NCBI RefSeq assembly: GCF_037969725.1
Contig: NZ_CP150203.1
Coordinates: 3,178,001-3,242,000 of the forward strand
Reading direction: 5' to 3'
DNA length: 64,000 bases
Source of the DNA: Paenibacillus sp. FSL W8-0426
GTDB lineage: Bacteria; Bacillota; Bacilli; Paenibacillales; Paenibacillaceae
Both the position numbers and the translations under genes were made by a program. This document shows positions 9,812 through 20,100 of the stretch, in pieces; position 1 is the first letter of the stretch; each line of letters starts with the position of its first letter. The notes beneath the pieces are model-generated. The model was not told the DNA's origin, searched no databases, and was given only the letters and a program-made list of their open reading frames with translations.

Positions 9812-10813
9812 ATGGATCTTCAAGAGCTGGATCGCTTGCTGCGAACCAAAACGGACATCGAACGGTTGCAGCAGCGGAACAATGAGGTCATCAACGATCT
9901 TTCCGCAGAATCCGAAGACGAACGGTATTTCGACATGCAGCGGAAGATGTATCGCATGCCCGCATCGTTTTTCTTTGGCAAACACGATATTTATATTAAA
10001 AAGCACAACCGCTTCGCTCCGATGCTGGAACACATGCACGAATTCATCGAGTTGAACTATGTGTATTCGGGAACGTGCCATCAGATCATCGCCGGAAAAG
10101 AAATTCAGCTGGGCGAAGGCCAGATGTGCGTGCTGGACAAGGATGTGCCTCATAGCATCGCCCCGCTCGGGGAGAACGATATCCTTATTAATATTTTGCT
10201 GCAAAGGGAGACGATCTCTTCGCTGTTCCTGCAGCGGTTGTCGAAGAAAAAAAGCTTGATTGGCGAATTTCTGGCCAACTCGGTGCTTCAGCATCAGCAC
10301 CATGATCACTTCATTATTTTCAAATCCCAGGATCACGACAACCTGCAATATATTTTGCGAAGAATGTTGATAGAGTACTATTCCGAGCAGGACGATTCGA
10401 TGGAATTGGTGAAGGCGTACATGCAGATCGTGTTTGGGGAACTGGTCCGCGTATTGGAAAGCGAGCACAACATTCGCCTGAACGAGCAGGAGAACAACAT
10501 CACGGCCATTTTGAATTACATGGAGGAACATTACAGGAATTTGAGCCTGCAGCAATTGTCCGACCATTTTAGCTATAACAGTACCTATTTGAGCAACAAG
10601 TTGAAAAAGGTAACCGGTTTGACGTATACGCAGCTGATTGCCAACATCAGGTTGAATGCAGCTTATTCCTTGGTCGTGAACACCCAATTGCCGTTTGAGA
10701 CGATTTTCAAACAGGTCGGCTATGAGAGCATGAGTTTTTTCTATAAAAAGTTTAAACAAGTTTATGGGGCTACCCCGCAAACCATTCGCAACAATCCGTC
10801 GGCCGCGTTCTGA
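9812..10813 (+). CDS. AraC-family transcriptional regulator
   Basis: This 333-residue protein has an N-terminal cupin-like sugar-sensing region (residues about 65-150, with HMHEFIELNYVYSG and HQIIAGKEIQLGEGQMCVLD) and a C-terminal double helix-turn-helix of AraC type (residues about 228-325, SYNSTYLSNKLKKVTGLTYT and FKQVGYESMSFFYKKFKQVYG). ATG at 9812 is preferred over GTG at 9803 because AAAGAGGGGG lies eight bases upstream of it. Placed at the end of locus A, it probably activates the adjacent glycosidase and transporter genes. A bidirectional hairpin follows. Confidence 0.9.
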   Translation: MDLQELDRLLRTKTDIERLQQRNNEVINDLSAESEDERYFDMQRKMYRMPASFFFGKHDIYIKKHNRFAPMLEHMHEFIELNYVYSGTCHQIIAGKEIQLGEGQMCVLDKDVPHSIAPLGENDILINILLQRETISSLFLQRLSKKKSLIGEFLANSVLQHQHHDHFIIFKSQDHDNLQYILRRMLIEYYSEQDDSMELVKAYMQIVFGELVRVLESEHNIRLNEQENNITAILNYMEEHYRNLSLQQLSDHFSYNSTYLSNKLKKVTGLTYTQLIANIRLNAAYSLVVNTQLPFETIFKQVGYESMSFFYKKFKQVYGATPQTIRNNPSAAF

Positions 10814-10860
10814 AGAGCAAACATCTGGCAGCGTTGGTTTGTTTTAAGTTCCAATAAAGA

Positions 10861-10895
10861 AAAGCTCTTGCCCGGAGTGACGGACAGGAGCTTTG
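10861..10895. terminator. Bidirectional terminator between AraC and HpaB-like genes
   Basis: AAAGCTC (10861-10867) pairs with GAGCTTT (10888-10894), with further pairing inside. It lies between two convergent genes and has T-rich sequence on both sides. Confidence 0.6.
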
Positions 10896-10929
10896 TTCTA
10901 TGAAAAAAATGCGGCAGGCCAGAGCACGG

Positions 10930-12372
10930 TTACAGATGGATATTCAGCCATGGTTCAACCTTCTTTTTTAATGTTTCCTTGTCGTATTGCACATATTGAT
11001 TTGCCCGGTTGCGGGTCGGATCTCCCGCATAGAACCGTTCATAAAGATCATGCCTCGCTCCAAGCGGACTGCCCGTTATATCCCAAGCAAGCTGGAACAG
11101 GCGAATTTTTTCTAAAGCTTGCATCGTCGTTCCGCCAAGGTATTTGTCCAGCAAAGGTCTCAGCGGTTCATTACGATCGAAGTTTCCGGAGGGAATCTGG
11201 ATCAGCCCGCCTGCAGCGATGGTTTTCAAAATTTCCACGGCACGCGGATAATACCGGCTTCCCAAATTGCGGGCGGTTTCGATGAATTGGAATGAAGGAA
11301 GCCAGTTGCCATGCGCGTCCGATTTGGCCTGGGCTTCAGAAGCGATGATCAGTCCCTCGATAGTTTGCATCTGACTGATCATCTCCCCAAGCTGTTCCTG
11401 AACGTTCAGGAAGGAATCCACGCCGATTTCGTTGGCAACCGCCGAGGTTACGGCCGTTATGAATTCCAGTTTTGCATGCAGACGAATGATGCTCTGGTGG
11501 TAAGCCAAGCTGGACGATGCGGCATTGCTGCGGATCTGCCACAATGCTTGCGGATTGTTATGTATGAGCACACGCTCCCAAGGGACCAGTACGTCGTCGA
11601 AAAAGAGGATCGCGTCCATTTCATCATAATGTGCACTGAGCGGATGACTTGGGTCGGGGGTCTTCGCAGCAAAAGATTCCCGGCATACCAGGTGCAAGCC
11701 CGGACTTGAGACAGGCACGATGACCATATGGGCCAGCTCCGGACGATCCGCCGGAATTCGCTGCACCGGATAAACGACGATATCATCTGCATAAGGGGCC
11801 GCAGTGGCCACCATTTTGGCGCCACGAAGGAATATGCCTTCGGCATTTGTTTTAACAACGCGCAGCATGGCGTCCTCATCTTGGCCGACAGGCAAGGATC
11901 GGTTGATCTGCGGATCGCGCTGCACAATGGTCAGGAACGCGTCTTTTCGTTTAGCTTCCTGATAGTAGGCTGCTAATTTGTCTGCATAATAAGGATCGTA
12001 TATTGCCATGTCATGGCGAGTCGCATACCAGCCAGTCAGACGGGAGCGGGCGTAGTCCGATAACCGGCTCATGACGCCATGGGTCCGGTCAGCCCAAAGC
12101 CGAAAGGCACCCGCTCTGCGTTGGATATCGTTAGGGGAGAGGGGGAGTTGAAAAGCGCGGTGAACATATCCTGCCGTCTGCTCGTCCCAAAAAGCGACCG
12201 TATCCCTCGTTTCGGGTTCATCCGCCAGATTGAACAATCGTTCTATCGTTTGCAGCGTTCCCTGAAAAGCCGGGTGATGGGGAATGCTGACACGTTCACC
12301 GTCCAACCACACATTCCGATCGTCATTTAATCTGTGAATATATGCTTGTCCACGAGACATCGTTAAACTCAT
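10930..12372 (-). CDS. HpaB-like FADH2-dependent hydroxylase (4-hydroxyphenylacetate 3-hydroxylase family)
   Basis: This 480-residue protein belongs to the flavin-dependent two-component hydroxylases that use reduced FAD and oxygen to hydroxylate phenols such as 4-hydroxyphenylacetate. The family pattern is visible in the start (RLNDDRNVWLDGERV), in the central RDPQINRS and NAEGIFLRGAKMVAT segments, and in SFLNVQEQLGEMISQMQ. The length is normal. SD AAGGAGG lies ten bases before the ATG. No flavin reductase (HpaC) or catabolic partner is nearby, so reduced flavin must come from elsewhere. The real substrate is unknown; related proteins act on chlorophenols and in natural-product pathways. A palindrome at 12451-12465 suggests inducible control. 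Confidence 0.85.
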   Translation of the reverse strand: MSLTMSRGQAYIHRLNDDRNVWLDGERVSIPHHPAFQGTLQTIERLFNLADEPETRDTVAFWDEQTAGYVHRAFQLPLSPNDIQRRAGAFRLWADRTHGVMSRLSDYARSRLTGWYATRHDMAIYDPYYADKLAAYYQEAKRKDAFLTIVQRDPQINRSLPVGQDEDAMLRVVKTNAEGIFLRGAKMVATAAPYADDIVVYPVQRIPADRPELAHMVIVPVSSPGLHLVCRESFAAKTPDPSHPLSAHYDEMDAILFFDDVLVPWERVLIHNNPQALWQIRSNAASSSLAYHQSIIRLHAKLEFITAVTSAVANEIGVDSFLNVQEQLGEMISQMQTIEGLIIASEAQAKSDAHGNWLPSFQFIETARNLGSRYYPRAVEILKTIAAGGLIQIPSGNFDRNEPLRPLLDKYLGGTTMQALEKIRLFQLAWDITGSPLGARHDLYERFYAGDPTRNRANQYVQYDKETLKKKVEPWLNIHL

Positions 12373-12450
12373 TATGTATGAGCCTCCTTATTGGCATAAG
12401 CTGCGAATCCTCGAGAAGCCAAGTTAAGTGAACAGAAGAAGTTGGGGTTC

Positions 12451-12465
12451 GATACAATTTGTATC
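12451..12465. promoter_or_regulatory. Palindromic operator upstream of HpaB-like gene
   Basis: GATACAA-T-TTGTATC is a perfect 7-1-7 palindrome about 80 bases upstream of the HpaB-like start. It looks like a MarR- or HxlR-type repressor site (TACAA..TTGTA core), which would fit a phenol- or quinone-responsive gene. The regulator is not encoded next to it. Confidence 0.45.
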
Positions 12466-12613
12466 TTCTGAAAGAATAACGCTCCTATGTCCGAAAAGTC
12501 AACGTTAACCGTCTAATGCAGCCAATAAGCTCGGCCATGGATCACAGCCAGGGTAGGACCAGATTCAACGAAGGTCGAAGTATCGCTTTCAAGAGAACAT
12601 CAAGGACAACAAA

Positions 12614-12655
12614 AAAAGATGTTCCTCTCAACAGGAGGAGCATCTTTTCCTTTTT
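12614..12655. terminator. Strong hairpin with T tracts on both sides
   Basis: AAAAGATGTTCCTC (12614-12627) pairs with GAGGAGCATCTTTT (12635-12648) over 14 positions with one G-T pair. T-rich tracts follow on both strands. It lies between divergent genes, where a plain terminator is not expected, so it may be a leader attenuator for the HelD-like gene or the end of an unseen small transcript. Confidence 0.65.
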
Positions 12656-12850
12656 CAATAACAAGGTATGTTCAGTAATATCAAAAAAGAATTGAACTAA
12701 AACAAACGCCATGATATAATCAATAGCGTCATTGACAAAACAAATAAATTGTGTTACTAATTTTATCCCTAATTTAATTATACACTCTGGATTTGGGGTT
12801 GTCAATGCTCTTTTTCGCCCAACAACTTGGAAGAGGAGCGTGTCCTAAAC

Positions 12851-15271
12851 GTGATCAAGAACAATGAATGGCATCAAGAACAGGAACGGCTGGAACAGGT
12901 CAAAATTAAACTGCAAGCGAGAATGGATGAACTGGAGCCCGAGGTTGCAGGGCTGGGAGATCAGGCCAGCGACATCCGCAAACGCTTCTGGGAAGAAGTC
13001 ACGATCAATACGGCTACGGATGAAGACTTCGAGGAAACCTTCTATACGATTAAACAGCAATCCGCAGTGCTGGCAGAAAGGGAACGCAGTCATAAGCGGT
13101 TGGTCCAGCAATGGAACAATATGAAGCGTTTGTTAACGTCCCCGTATTTTGGACGGATCGACTTTCACGAGAAGGGGCTTAACTCCAGTGAACAGGTGTA
13201 TATCGGGGTTTCTTCCTTCCTTGACGAAGACGGGTTGAATTTTTTGATCTATGACTGGCGTACGCCCATCGCGAGTTTGTACTACGACTATTCTCCAGGG
13301 CCAGCCTCCTATGTCACGCCGGTCGGAAAGATCGAAGGCACGATGGAGCTCAAGCGGCAGTTTCAGATACAGAACGGGAAAATTCGCAACATGTTTGACG
13401 CTACCGAGACGATCGGGGACGAGTTATTGCAGCAGGTGCTCGGCAAAGGCGCGGACTCGCAAATGAAGAGCATCGTGGCAACGATCCAAAAAGAACAAAA
13501 TGCCATCATCCGCGACGACCATCACCGGATGCTCATCGTTCAAGGTGCAGCCGGCAGCGGCAAAACTTCTGCGGCACTGCAGCGGGTGGCGTACCTGCTC
13601 TATAAACATCGTCAGACCATCAGGGCGGATCAAATCGTTCTTTTCTCGCCGAATCCGATGTTTAACAGCTATATCTCCACCGTCCTTCCGGAGCTTGGCG
13701 AGGAGAACATGCAGCAGACGACGTTTCAAGAGTATCTGGACTATTGGCTGGGTTCCGCACTCCGTCTGGAGGATGTTTTTGATCAGATTGAATATGTGCT
13801 GACTGCGCGAGGTTCGGCAGGATATGAGGCCCGCATTCAAGGCATCGAATACAAAGCTTCCGAGGTTTTCATGCAAGCCCTGCAAAACTATGGAGTGTGG
13901 CTGGGGCAAGAAGGCATGCAGTTCAACAGCATCCGGTTCCGGGAACGTGAGCTGATTACGGCAGAGCAAATGAAGACGACATTTTACGGTTATGACCGTT
14001 CCTTGTCCGTGGTTAACCGCATCGCTCTTTTGCAGGAATGGCTGCTGAAAGAGCTCGCATCGCTTGAGCGTGCGGAACGGGATGCGCCTTGGGTAGAGGA
14101 GGAATTGAGTTACCTCGATAATGACCAATATGCGGAAGCTTACCGCTCATTGCACAAAGAAAAGGAATTGTTGGATCTAACGGAGCACTATGCCGTCGTT
14201 CGTGAGAAAATAACCAAGCAGCGCCGGGGCGATGAGGGCGATTTCGACTATGCCGTAAAAGAGGAACAGTTGCTGCGCCGCAAGGTCGTGAAAGAACGCT
14301 TTGCACCGCTGAGAAGAAGCGTAAGGAAATTTAAATTTGTGAATGTTCAACGCATATATGCCCAATTGTTTGCTGACGAGTCCGTTTATCGGGAGAGAAC
14401 GAATGGCGCTGCAACGCCTCCGCTTTGGTTGGAAATATGCAAACAGACCAAGGAAAAGCTGATGAGGAACGAATTGTTTCATGAAGACGCGACGCCGTAT
14501 CTGTATGTCAAGGAAATGATCGAAGGAGTCCGGACGAACACGGATATTCGGCATGTCTTTGTTGATGAGGGTCAGGACTATTCACCCCTGCAATATGAAT
14601 ATTTGAAAAAGCTTTTCCCGCGTGCCAGGATGACGGTGCTCGGCGACTTCGGGCAAGCGATCTTTTTGCAGGCGACAAGTCTGGACGCAGATGATTCGCC
14701 GCTGCTTCGTCTTTTTGGGGAAAACGAAACCAGACTTATTCGTCTTGTGCGCAGTTATCGTTCAACCAGGGAAATCGTCGAATTCACAAGATCGATGCTT
14801 GCGGACGGAGAGGGGATTATGCCATTTCAACGCGGAGGCCATAAACCGATCCTGGTGCAAACGGAAGGTGCGGATCAGCGCTATTCGCAAATCTGGGCAG
14901 ACATCGATGGACTTATGGCCGAAGGGTTCGATTCGATCGCCGTCATTACGAAGAGTGCATCCGAAAGCCGGGAGGTTTACGAATCGCTGCGTGTTCATGG
15001 AGGTGAGAAGCTTCGCTTGATCACAAAGGATACTTTGGGATTTCATAAAGGAGTCATGGTGATTCCCGTATATCTCGCCAAAGGTGTCGAGTTCGATGCC
15101 GTCCTGATCTACGATGCTTCACCCGAAACATACGCGCAGGAAAACGAGCGAAAGCTTCTTTATACCGCGTGTACGCGGGCCATGCATCGTCTTCATCTGT
15201 ATACGACCGGTGAATGGTCGCCGTTTGTGCAAGCACTGCCCGCGAATTTGTACGAATTGCGTTCTTATTGA
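12851..15271 (+). CDS. helD: HelD-like UvrD/Rep-family ATPase (RNA polymerase recycling)
   Basis: This protein of about 806 residues resembles HelD, an ATPase that binds RNA polymerase and frees stalled complexes from DNA. A coiled-coil N-terminal arm (about residues 1-110, rich in Glu, Gln and Lys) precedes Walker A (GAAGSGKTSAALQRVAYLL, near residue 232), Walker B (VFVDEGQDYSPLQYEYL, near 565), VRSYRSTREI, and the terminal motif YTACTRAMHRLHL. Length is close to the family's usual 770-800. GTG at 12851 is preferred because GGAAGAGGAG lies upstream and because the protein then starts at NEWHQEQERL, as family members do; a TTG at 12827 is possible but lacks a ribosome site. Some HelD relatives (HelR) protect against rifamycins; this is not shown here. 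Confidence 0.85.
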   Translation: MIKNNEWHQEQERLEQVKIKLQARMDELEPEVAGLGDQASDIRKRFWEEVTINTATDEDFEETFYTIKQQSAVLAERERSHKRLVQQWNNMKRLLTSPYFGRIDFHEKGLNSSEQVYIGVSSFLDEDGLNFLIYDWRTPIASLYYDYSPGPASYVTPVGKIEGTMELKRQFQIQNGKIRNMFDATETIGDELLQQVLGKGADSQMKSIVATIQKEQNAIIRDDHHRMLIVQGAAGSGKTSAALQRVAYLLYKHRQTIRADQIVLFSPNPMFNSYISTVLPELGEENMQQTTFQEYLDYWLGSALRLEDVFDQIEYVLTARGSAGYEARIQGIEYKASEVFMQALQNYGVWLGQEGMQFNSIRFRERELITAEQMKTTFYGYDRSLSVVNRIALLQEWLLKELASLERAERDAPWVEEELSYLDNDQYAEAYRSLHKEKELLDLTEHYAVVREKITKQRRGDEGDFDYAVKEEQLLRRKVVKERFAPLRRSVRKFKFVNVQRIYAQLFADESVYRERTNGAATPPLWLEICKQTKEKLMRNELFHEDATPYLYVKEMIEGVRTNTDIRHVFVDEGQDYSPLQYEYLKKLFPRARMTVLGDFGQAIFLQATSLDADDSPLLRLFGENETRLIRLVRSYRSTREIVEFTRSMLADGEGIMPFQRGGHKPILVQTEGADQRYSQIWADIDGLMAEGFDSIAVITKSASESREVYESLRVHGGEKLRLITKDTLGFHKGVMVIPVYLAKGVEFDAVLIYDASPETYAQENERKLLYTACTRAMHRLHLYTTGEWSPFVQALPANLYELRSY

Positions 15272-15376
15272 AAATTTCAATATATGCGGCAATTGACGCT
15301 CGTACGGTATTGGTGATAGCTTATATACATCGATATTAAGCCAATAATTTCAATGTGAATGAAGGGGGTATCATAC

Positions 15377-15847
15377 ATGACGCATATAGTGCAAGCTGCC
15401 GCTGAAGATGTGCGCAGCAAGGATTCGGAACAATTGATTCGGGAGTTAAGCATCGAATTGGGTGCATTATATGGCGGCGACGGTACGGCTGGTTTCTCGC
15501 CGAGCGACGTGGAGGGACCACGCTCGGCCTTTATCGTGGCCCGTCTTGACGGATATCCCGTCGGTTGCGGGGCAATCAGGCCGCTTGACGAAGATTCGGT
15601 GGAAGTGAAACGGATGTATACCCGCTCGGATTTCCGGCGCAAAGGCGTGGCGCAGGCGATATTGGCCGAAGCGGAGCGGTTGGCACGGGAATTCGGCTAT
15701 AGCAACCTGAAGCTGCAAACAGGACCGAAGCAACCGGAAGCGGCAGCGCTTTATGAACGGGTGGGTTATTATAGAATCCCGATTTTCAGCGGTGAATGGG
15801 AGGAAGTGCTGGCGTATCAGAAAGATGTCGTCCGCGAGCCGGTTTAA
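15377..15847 (+). CDS. GNAT-family N-acetyltransferase
   Basis: This 156-residue protein has the acetyl-CoA binding motif of the GNAT fold (DFRRKGVAQAILAEAERLA, near residue 83) and the later ALYERVGYYRIP segment. The ATG at 15377 follows GAAGGGGG. The substrate is unknown. It stands alone between the HelD-like gene and another acetyltransferase on the same strand. Confidence 0.85.
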   Translation: MTHIVQAAAEDVRSKDSEQLIRELSIELGALYGGDGTAGFSPSDVEGPRSAFIVARLDGYPVGCGAIRPLDEDSVEVKRMYTRSDFRRKGVAQAILAEAERLAREFGYSNLKLQTGPKQPEAAALYERVGYYRIPIFSGEWEEVLAYQKDVVREPV

Positions 15848-15889
15848 TGTTTTGGGCTTGCAACGCGTGGGCACAGCGACCAAATAAAT

Positions 15890-16453
15890 ATGAAATTGGA
15901 GATTACTTTTACTTTGCGAATAGAAAAAGTATACGAATACGATATAAGCCATGAATTGCAATCAGAAATACAAGATTTATTGATCGCCAGTTTTCCGGAT
16001 GTGTACCCTGAGCACCGGATTTATTTCAAGCAATTGCCGCATTTGCGATTTCTGGTTTACAACCAGGAAGATCGACTCGTCGGACATGTTGGATTGGATT
16101 ACAGAGTCATGAATTTAAACAAGAAACCGATCAGGGTACTCGGCGTCATTGATTTATGCGTCTCACAAAGCGCCCGTTCCCAAGGAATAGGCTCGTCCTT
16201 GCTGGCGGAATTGGATCAATTTTGTGCGGGTCGAAATATTGACTTTATCCTTTTGTTTGCGGATAACATGACTTTATATTTGAAAAATGGCTACAAACCG
16301 GTGAAGAACAAATGCAAATGGTTGAAAATCGATGATGGATTTCAAACTTCCATTGGCTTAGGCCATGAAGCCATGGACGAACTGATGATCAAAAAAGTAG
16401 GCAAGATCGATTGGGAAGAGGCAGATCTGGACTTATTAGGCTACCTCTATTGA
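15890..16453 (+). CDS. GNAT-family N-acetyltransferase
   Basis: This 187-residue protein carries the acetyl-CoA motif QSARSQGIGSSLLAELDQF near residue 100 and the later YLKNGYKPVKNKCKWLKIDD. The upstream ribosome site is weak. It begins 43 bases after the previous acetyltransferase and may share its transcript; the two are not close to each other in sequence. The layout is slightly like AAC(2')-type or NodA-like acetyltransferases, but no substrate can be assigned. Confidence 0.8.
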   Translation: MKLEITFTLRIEKVYEYDISHELQSEIQDLLIASFPDVYPEHRIYFKQLPHLRFLVYNQEDRLVGHVGLDYRVMNLNKKPIRVLGVIDLCVSQSARSQGIGSSLLAELDQFCAGRNIDFILLFADNMTLYLKNGYKPVKNKCKWLKIDDGFQTSIGLGHEAMDELMIKKVGKIDWEEADLDLLGYLY

Positions 16454-16542
16454 GGAGGAGAACGTGGGGTACGTTTGTTGAACAGGAGACGACGACTGAT
16501 CTTAAAACGGTCAACCAGCAGGGCCGATAAAAAATAATACCG

Positions 16543-16574
16543 AAGAGAGTCGCGCAATTTGCGGCTCTCTTTTC
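16543..16574 (+). terminator. Rho-independent terminator after GNAT gene
   Basis: AGAGAGTCGC pairs with GCGGCTCTCT (one G-T pair) around a short loop and is followed by TTTT. Confidence 0.75.
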
Positions 16575-17078
16575 ATATTTATAAGAAATAACGCTGAAAG
16601 GAGGACAATGTAGTCAAACCTTTCACGGGCCCATATCTCCAATTTGATGATACGGCAACAATCAGTTTACCTTCTGCTTACATTGTTAGCGGGGGGCAGA
16701 TATGCCCGTTACAGCGGGGAATACAGGCAGGACACGCATCCGTGGGGTTGTTGGCGATCATATGCAGCGGCTTGTTTGGTCAAAGTCATCTTGTTGAAGT
16801 TATCTGTTCATTTTACAGAACACATCATTTTACGCAGCGATCGTTGAATGCCCAGGACTTGCTTTTCCTGTGATCCACAAGGGTGGTGGAATATTCCTGA
16901 GTCGTGAACATTGTGTGACTTCCTACGGTCTTAGGGGGAAGGGGGTTGCGGACCCTGTGGCGAGTTATTATTGAAGCAAAAAAGCGTAAAAGCGTATCTA
17001 TGAGCATATGAGAAAGTGTTAGTAAAACGTTAACAAATGTAACTCTATGTCAAAATTTTGATATACGCTTTCATTCCG

Positions 17079-17107
17079 TTGATCTTGTCCGCAACGTCCC
17101 TTATATT
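17079..17107 (+). promoter_or_regulatory. Putative sigma-A promoter for PHP/SLH gene
   Basis: TTGATC (17079-17084) and TATATT (17102-17107) are 17 bases apart, about 35 bases before the start codon. A cre-like element GTAAAACGTTAACA at 17023-17036 lies upstream and suggests carbon-source control. Confidence 0.45.
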
Positions 17108-17142
17108 AACTTCGTTACATACACACAGAGGGATGGTGGACA

Positions 17143-20100
17143 ATGTTGTTCGGGAGTAAAGGAAAGAAAATGCTGGCCATGCTTGCGCTGGTTCCGCTGA
17201 CGACAGGCTTGGTAGCGGGAACAATCATGCCTGCAGGGACGGCACATGGCGATCCGGTAACGGGAAATAACCCCGTATCGACAACGAATGTCACAGGATC
17301 GTGGCAGACGGGAGATCTGCATGTGCATACGTTTGAGTCGGATGATGCACAGAATTCGCTCAAAAATGTGCTGGACAACGGTCTGAACAAGTATGGGCTG
17401 GACTGGATTGCGATTACGGATCATTTGCGGACGTCCAAGCGTGATGCTGACGGTAATGTCATTAAGAACGGGCCTATCCCCATGTCGCTCGGCATGAATG
17501 AATATCAAGTTCCGCAGATTAAAAAGCTGCAGGAAGAGGGGAACTACGCTGGCAAAACGATATTCTCCGGTTTTGAGTGGGACATGCCCACACACGAACA
17601 TGTCGGCGTAGGCATTCTGACGAATGAACCCAATTCCACCGAGGCACTTGAAGCGGCCAAGGAATTTGAATATCGGTTCACGAATCGTGATGCCAATATG
17701 TTCGACGCCGAGGATGTAGCCAAATGGAATGCGGAAGGAGCGCGTGCCTATTCGACGCATCAGGATGCGCTTACCGCCATTGAATGGCTCTCCACTCATT
17801 ATCCGATGACCAGTTATGCCATGATTAATCATCCTTCGCGCGGCAAAAACAAATATACGATCGCCGATTTTCGCGATTTCAACGATCTGGCCCCCGAAGT
17901 GGTCTTCGGTATTGAAGGTATGCTCGGCAACCAGATGGAACCGGATCGCGGCGGGTATAACACCTCTTACAATACATCGAATCCAACCGCCGATGACGGC
18001 TACAAGTACCGCACATATGGCGGTGTCGATTACATGGTTGCCAAAGTGGGCGGTCTATGGGATGCATTGCTTGGAGAGGGACGCCATTTCTGGAATTATG
18101 GCAACTCGGACTATCATTTCAAAACGATTGACCCGAATTCCAGCGGTTATTTCCCGGGCGAGTATGCCAAAACCTATGCTTGGGTAGAGGGTTCGGGCAT
18201 GCAAGCGGTGCTTGACGGACTGCGCTCCGGCAAATCATTTTCCGTATTTGGAGACTTGATCAATGCCTTGGATTTCACGATTTCAAGCAACGATTCCCAA
18301 TCCGAAATGGGCGAGGATTTGCAAGTGACCCAAGGGGACGACATGGAAATCAAGATCCGTTTCAAAAGCCCGTCGACCAACAATTATGAAAATCCGATCA
18401 ACAGCGGCATCAAGGTAGGGCAAGCCCCTGTCGTGGACCATGTTGACCTGATCGCCGGCGATGTGACCGGCAAAGCCCAAAAAGGGACACCGGAGTACAG
18501 TAAGGATACCAATGATTCTACCCGCGTGTTGGCAACGTTCACCTCGGATGATTGGGCGACGGACGCGGAGGGATACAATGTCATCACGTATAAGATCAAA
18601 GCATCGGATAAGGATCAATATTTCCGTTTGCGCGGAACGAACCTGGGCATGAACGTGCAGGGAGAAACGGTAAACGGGGAACCGCAGCTGGACCCCAAAG
18701 TAACCACGGCGGATGCTGCAGCCCGATTCAATGAAATCAACGATAACAATTATCGCGATCTGTGGTTCTATTCCAATCCGATTTTCGTAAGCGCAGCGCC
18801 ATACAGTGATGAGCAGGCCGTTAACGATACCATTCAGGGCATCGATCTGGGTGATCTGAACGCGGTCACAACCGACCTTACGCTTCCTGTCAGTGGCGAA
18901 CATGGCGCAGCGATCCGTTGGTCCAGTTCCAGACCGGAGCTGATAAACGATGAAGGCAAGCTGTTAACCCAGCCGGATAACAATGAGCAGCTGGAGCTGA
19001 CGGCAGCCGTAAGCCGCGGCGGCGTGACGGATACAAAGGTGTTCAAGATCATCGTCGAAGGACGGAACAATCAGGCATTGGTGTTGAAAGGAACGATGAC
19101 CACGGCGGATGCGCAGCCGTATCGTACGGACACATGGACCAACCAGTCTGTCACGTTGAGCGTCACCAGTGCGGTATATGCTCCGGCAGCTTCGGCGACC
19201 ATAGAGTTGTCCCGGGATGGGGGAGAAAGCTATGAATCCTATGAGGAAAATACGCCGGTTGAAGTCACCGAACCTGGTGAACATTCACTCTTGTTCAGAG
19301 CTACCGATAATCTGGGACAGCAGTACACACTTCCGCTTATCGTCAAAATTGATCGGGAGATTCCGGTGATTATGTTACAGGGCAGCAGCCAAATGACCCT
19401 GAATGTAGGAGATACGTATAACGAGCCTGGTGCACAGGCAGCGGACAATGTGGGCATCGACGGTTCCGTGAAAATAGAAGGTACAGTGAATACGCAAATA
19501 CCCGGAATATATACCATTCGTTATCATGCGAAGGATTTTGCCGGAAATGAGGCACAAGAGGTAACGCGCACGGTGACTGTGCAGCCTCGTTCGAGCGGCG
19601 GAGGTTCCGGAGGAAGCGGCGGCTCTGGCGGCAGCAGCGGAGGCGGTAACCCGGGCAGCAGCACAGGTGGCAGCTCGCCAGCTGTACCGGCTGAACCTGC
19701 CAATCCTACAAACTCTACAAATCCTGCCAATCCGGGAGCGGAACCAGCTCCTGTGACCGAGGTCAAGATAGAGACTGGACCGGACCAGGCCGTGCGCACA
19801 GGCATTGATAACAAAGCTCAGTTTGACGCACCCGTTGGAACATTTCCAGGAAAGGAGACACTGCAACTTTCCCTGGTTCCTCAAGACGGATTGCCTAGTG
19901 CTTCATCGCTTAACGTTCTGGGAGAGGGAATCCGGATTACTAGAAACGAAGGACGTATTCTGAATAAGGACGCTTCCTTGACATTAAATTACGATTCTTC
20001 CAAACTATCCGACGGTGAACGCCCAGCGATCTATTATTACCATGAAGACCGCAAAAGTTGGGTATTCGTCGGCGGAGTCTCTCACGCCGCAGGCAGCATC

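Larger units (their letters stand above)
12373..12850. other. Intergenic region between divergent HpaB-like and HelD-like genes
   Basis: This 478-base stretch holds a perfect palindrome (12451-12465) near the HpaB-like gene, a strong hairpin with T tracts on both sides (12614-12648), and an AT-rich segment (about 12650-12800) likely to carry the HelD promoter. The SD GGAAGAGGAG (12829-12838) sits just before the proposed GTG start. A minus-strand reading frame spanning 12542-12805 runs through the hairpin and is not considered a gene. Confidence 0.6.
16454..17142. other. Long intergenic region before the PHP/SLH gene
   Basis: This 689-base stretch holds a terminator (16543-16574), an untranslated open frame after a strong ribosome site (16600-16872, see findings), a cre-like site GTAAAACGTTAACA (17023-17036) and a sigma-A-like promoter TTGATC-17-TATATT (17079-17107) for the following gene. 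No convincing gene was found in it. Confidence 0.55.

Noticed and set aside
9788..10780. Minus-strand 330-codon frame opposite the first AraC gene
   Set aside because: Antisense to a full AraC protein, with no recognisable fold.
12542..12805. Minus-strand 87-codon frame in the HpaB/HelD gap
   Set aside because: Runs through the strong hairpin at 12614-12648 and the AT-rich region; its hydrophobic look comes from base composition.
16644..16847. 67-codon frame in the long gap before the PHP/SLH gene
   Set aside because: No ribosome site and no motif; lies in a region without coding signs in that frame.
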